From NCBI GenBank assembly GCA_964408795.1, contig CAYPAW010000058.1, forward strand, positions 16,404 to 80,403: 64,000 nucleotides of DNA, in the 5' to 3' direction. The notes under the pieces were generated by a model. The model worked only from the letters and a program-made list of their open reading frames with translations, searched no databases and was not told the DNA's origin. Made by a program: the position numbers and the translations under genes. Source of the DNA: JABMQB01 sp964408795. GTDB lineage: Bacteria > Bacteroidota > Bacteroidia > Bacteroidales > Prolixibacteraceae. Each line of letters starts with the position of its first letter. The first letter of the stretch is position 1. This document shows positions 63,115 through 64,000 of the stretch, piece after piece.

Positions 63115-64000
63115 ATGCAACTTTCCACAGGACAAATCATAAAAAATCTGGTACCCTCCGAACCGGTTAGAATTAACAGGATTTCCCGGTTGGGCAGTAT
63201 GACTTCCATTCATTACTCTGGTATTAACACCAACATCTCCAATAACAAGATGTTGTCAAATGAAATGCTTGACAAACTTGAAATCATTACGGAGGAAGGG
63301 ATGTTTGATTTTTCGGGCGATCCGGATAGGTTTAAGCTCTTTGCCGAGGCTGAACGTATCAACTCCGCCTTTCAGTTCGACCCGTTGTTTGCTGTCAATT
63401 GCAGCGTTATCGACCCGCTGCCCCACCAGGTGGAAGCAGTTTATAAATACCTGCTGCCACTTCCAAACATCCGTTTCCTTCTCGCTGACGATACCGGAGC
63501 CGGAAAAACCATTATGACCGGTCTGCTCATTAAGGAATTGATGATGCGCGACCTGGCCGAACGTATTTTAATTATTACCCCCGGAGGTCTAACAAAACAG
63601 TGGCAGGAAGATGAACTGGCTTTGAAATTTAACCTGCCCTTTAAGTTGGTAAACCGGGCTACATTCAATGCCGACCCGAACATTTTTTCGGCCAACAACA
63701 AGCTGGTAACTTCCATCGACTTTATAAGGGCAGAAGATGTTTTGAACGTTCTGGGTGAAATAGGTTGGGATTTGGTTGTTGTGGATGAGGCACACAAACT
63801 CAGCGCTTTCGATTACGGACGAAAACGCTACCGAAGTAAACGCTACCAGGCACTTGAGAAAATTGCCACCAAATGTGAGCACCTCCTTCTGTTAACCGCA
63901 ACCCCGCACAGAGGCAGGGCAGATACTTTTAAAAATCTGTTACAACTGCTCGATGAAGATATTTTTGCCAGTGAAAGCCTGGTTACTTCGCGTGTGAATG
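63115..64000 (+). CDS. SNF2-type DEAD/DEAH helicase, DISARM DrmD-like, N-terminal part (3' end outside window)
   Basis: 295 codons from ATG 63115, preceded by AGGAG, are visible and the frame runs off the right edge. N-terminal features match the SNF2-like helicases of phage-defence loci: FQFDPLFAVNCSVIDPLPHQVEAVYKYLL, Walker A LADDTGAGKTIMTGLLIKEL, ITPGGLTKQWQEDELALKF, DEAH box VVVDEAHKL and motif III LLTATPHRG (each a short block). In DISARM such a helicase (DrmD) acts with a methylase. The exact system cannot be told without downstream genes. Confidence 0.85.
   Translation, partial: MQLSTGQIIKNLVPSEPVRINRISRLGSMTSIHYSGINTNISNNKMLSNEMLDKLEIITEEGMFDFSGDPDRFKLFAEAERINSAFQFDPLFAVNCSVIDPLPHQVEAVYKYLLPLPNIRFLLADDTGAGKTIMTGLLIKELMMRDLAERILIITPGGLTKQWQEDELALKFNLPFKLVNRATFNADPNIFSANNKLVTSIDFIRAEDVLNVLGEIGWDLVVVDEAHKLSAFDYGRKRYRSKRYQALEKIATKCEHLLLLTATPHRGRADTFKNLLQLLDEDIFASESLVTSRVN

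Overview
The window comes from a member of the Bacteroidota, most likely of the order Bacteroidales or a close relative. Four things point there: repeated promoter boxes of the form TAnnTTTG, the -7 element typical of this phylum; a giant secreted protein ending in a type IX secretion (T9SS) sorting domain; family versions usual for the phylum (long NusB, PUR-alpha/DUF3276 protein, DUF1573 lipoprotein, fused aspartokinase-homoserine dehydrogenase with a phosphoglycerate-mutase-like homoserine kinase); and several lipoproteins and SPOR/TPR envelope proteins. Most of the window is ordinary chromosomal core with short operons on both strands. No rRNA, recognisable tRNA, CRISPR array, insertion sequence or prophage was found.

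Layout. 1-7.4 kb: the end of an M23 peptidase, a C69 dipeptidase, ribosomal protein L19, then a minus-strand operon SPOR protein-clpS-nfeD-floA. 7.5-14.4 kb: bcp, recA with a clear terminator, and the threonine pathway thrA, homoserine kinase-like, thrC. 14.6-20.4 kb: a truncated carbohydrate esterase, CorA, a GH20 hexosaminidase, a small secreted protein, and dnaX split by a run of ten A on its coding strand. 20.6-28.4 kb: a molybdenum-cofactor locus (see below), a photolyase and a second GPP34 protein. 28.5-37.8 kb: threonine aldolase, rhomboid protease, nusB-DUF1573-yajC, ybbR-coaE-TerB/DnaJ protein, PUR-alpha protein, folD and ffh. 38-45.4 kb: a repeat protein with PadR and PspC genes, two lipid-linked glycosyltransferases, PAP2 phosphatase and a C1B peptidase. 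45.9-53.0 kb: an AlbA_2-domain protein, MaoC hydratase, DEAD helicase, ThuA protein, mnmA, yicC and gmk. 53-62.7 kb: a candidate small RNA, a TPR protein, a Rel synthetase with a decayed hydrolase, the T9SS protein and a GH5 glucanase. From 63.1 kb to the edge: the start of an SNF2-type helicase of the kind found in DISARM-like phage defence.

The most unusual stretch is 21.0-28.4 kb. One protein joins a GPP34 (GOLPH3/Vps74-like) domain to a complete FdhF/YdeP-type molybdopterin oxidoreductase. Divergent from it, mobA overlaps by 4 nt a gene for a single polypeptide that looks like an ECF transporter membrane part joined to a THEP1-type NTPase. A stand-alone GPP34 protein lies nearby in a two-gene operon with a DNA photolyase. 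This looks like a previously uncharacterised molybdenum-cofactor module with a membrane-lipid-binding-like domain; its function is inference.

Other points of interest are the dnaX slippage site, a 65-nt element repeated directly in front of three unrelated genes, a palindrome over the thrC promoter, short dispersed TCCCGAT palindromes, and the possible defence island beginning at the right edge.
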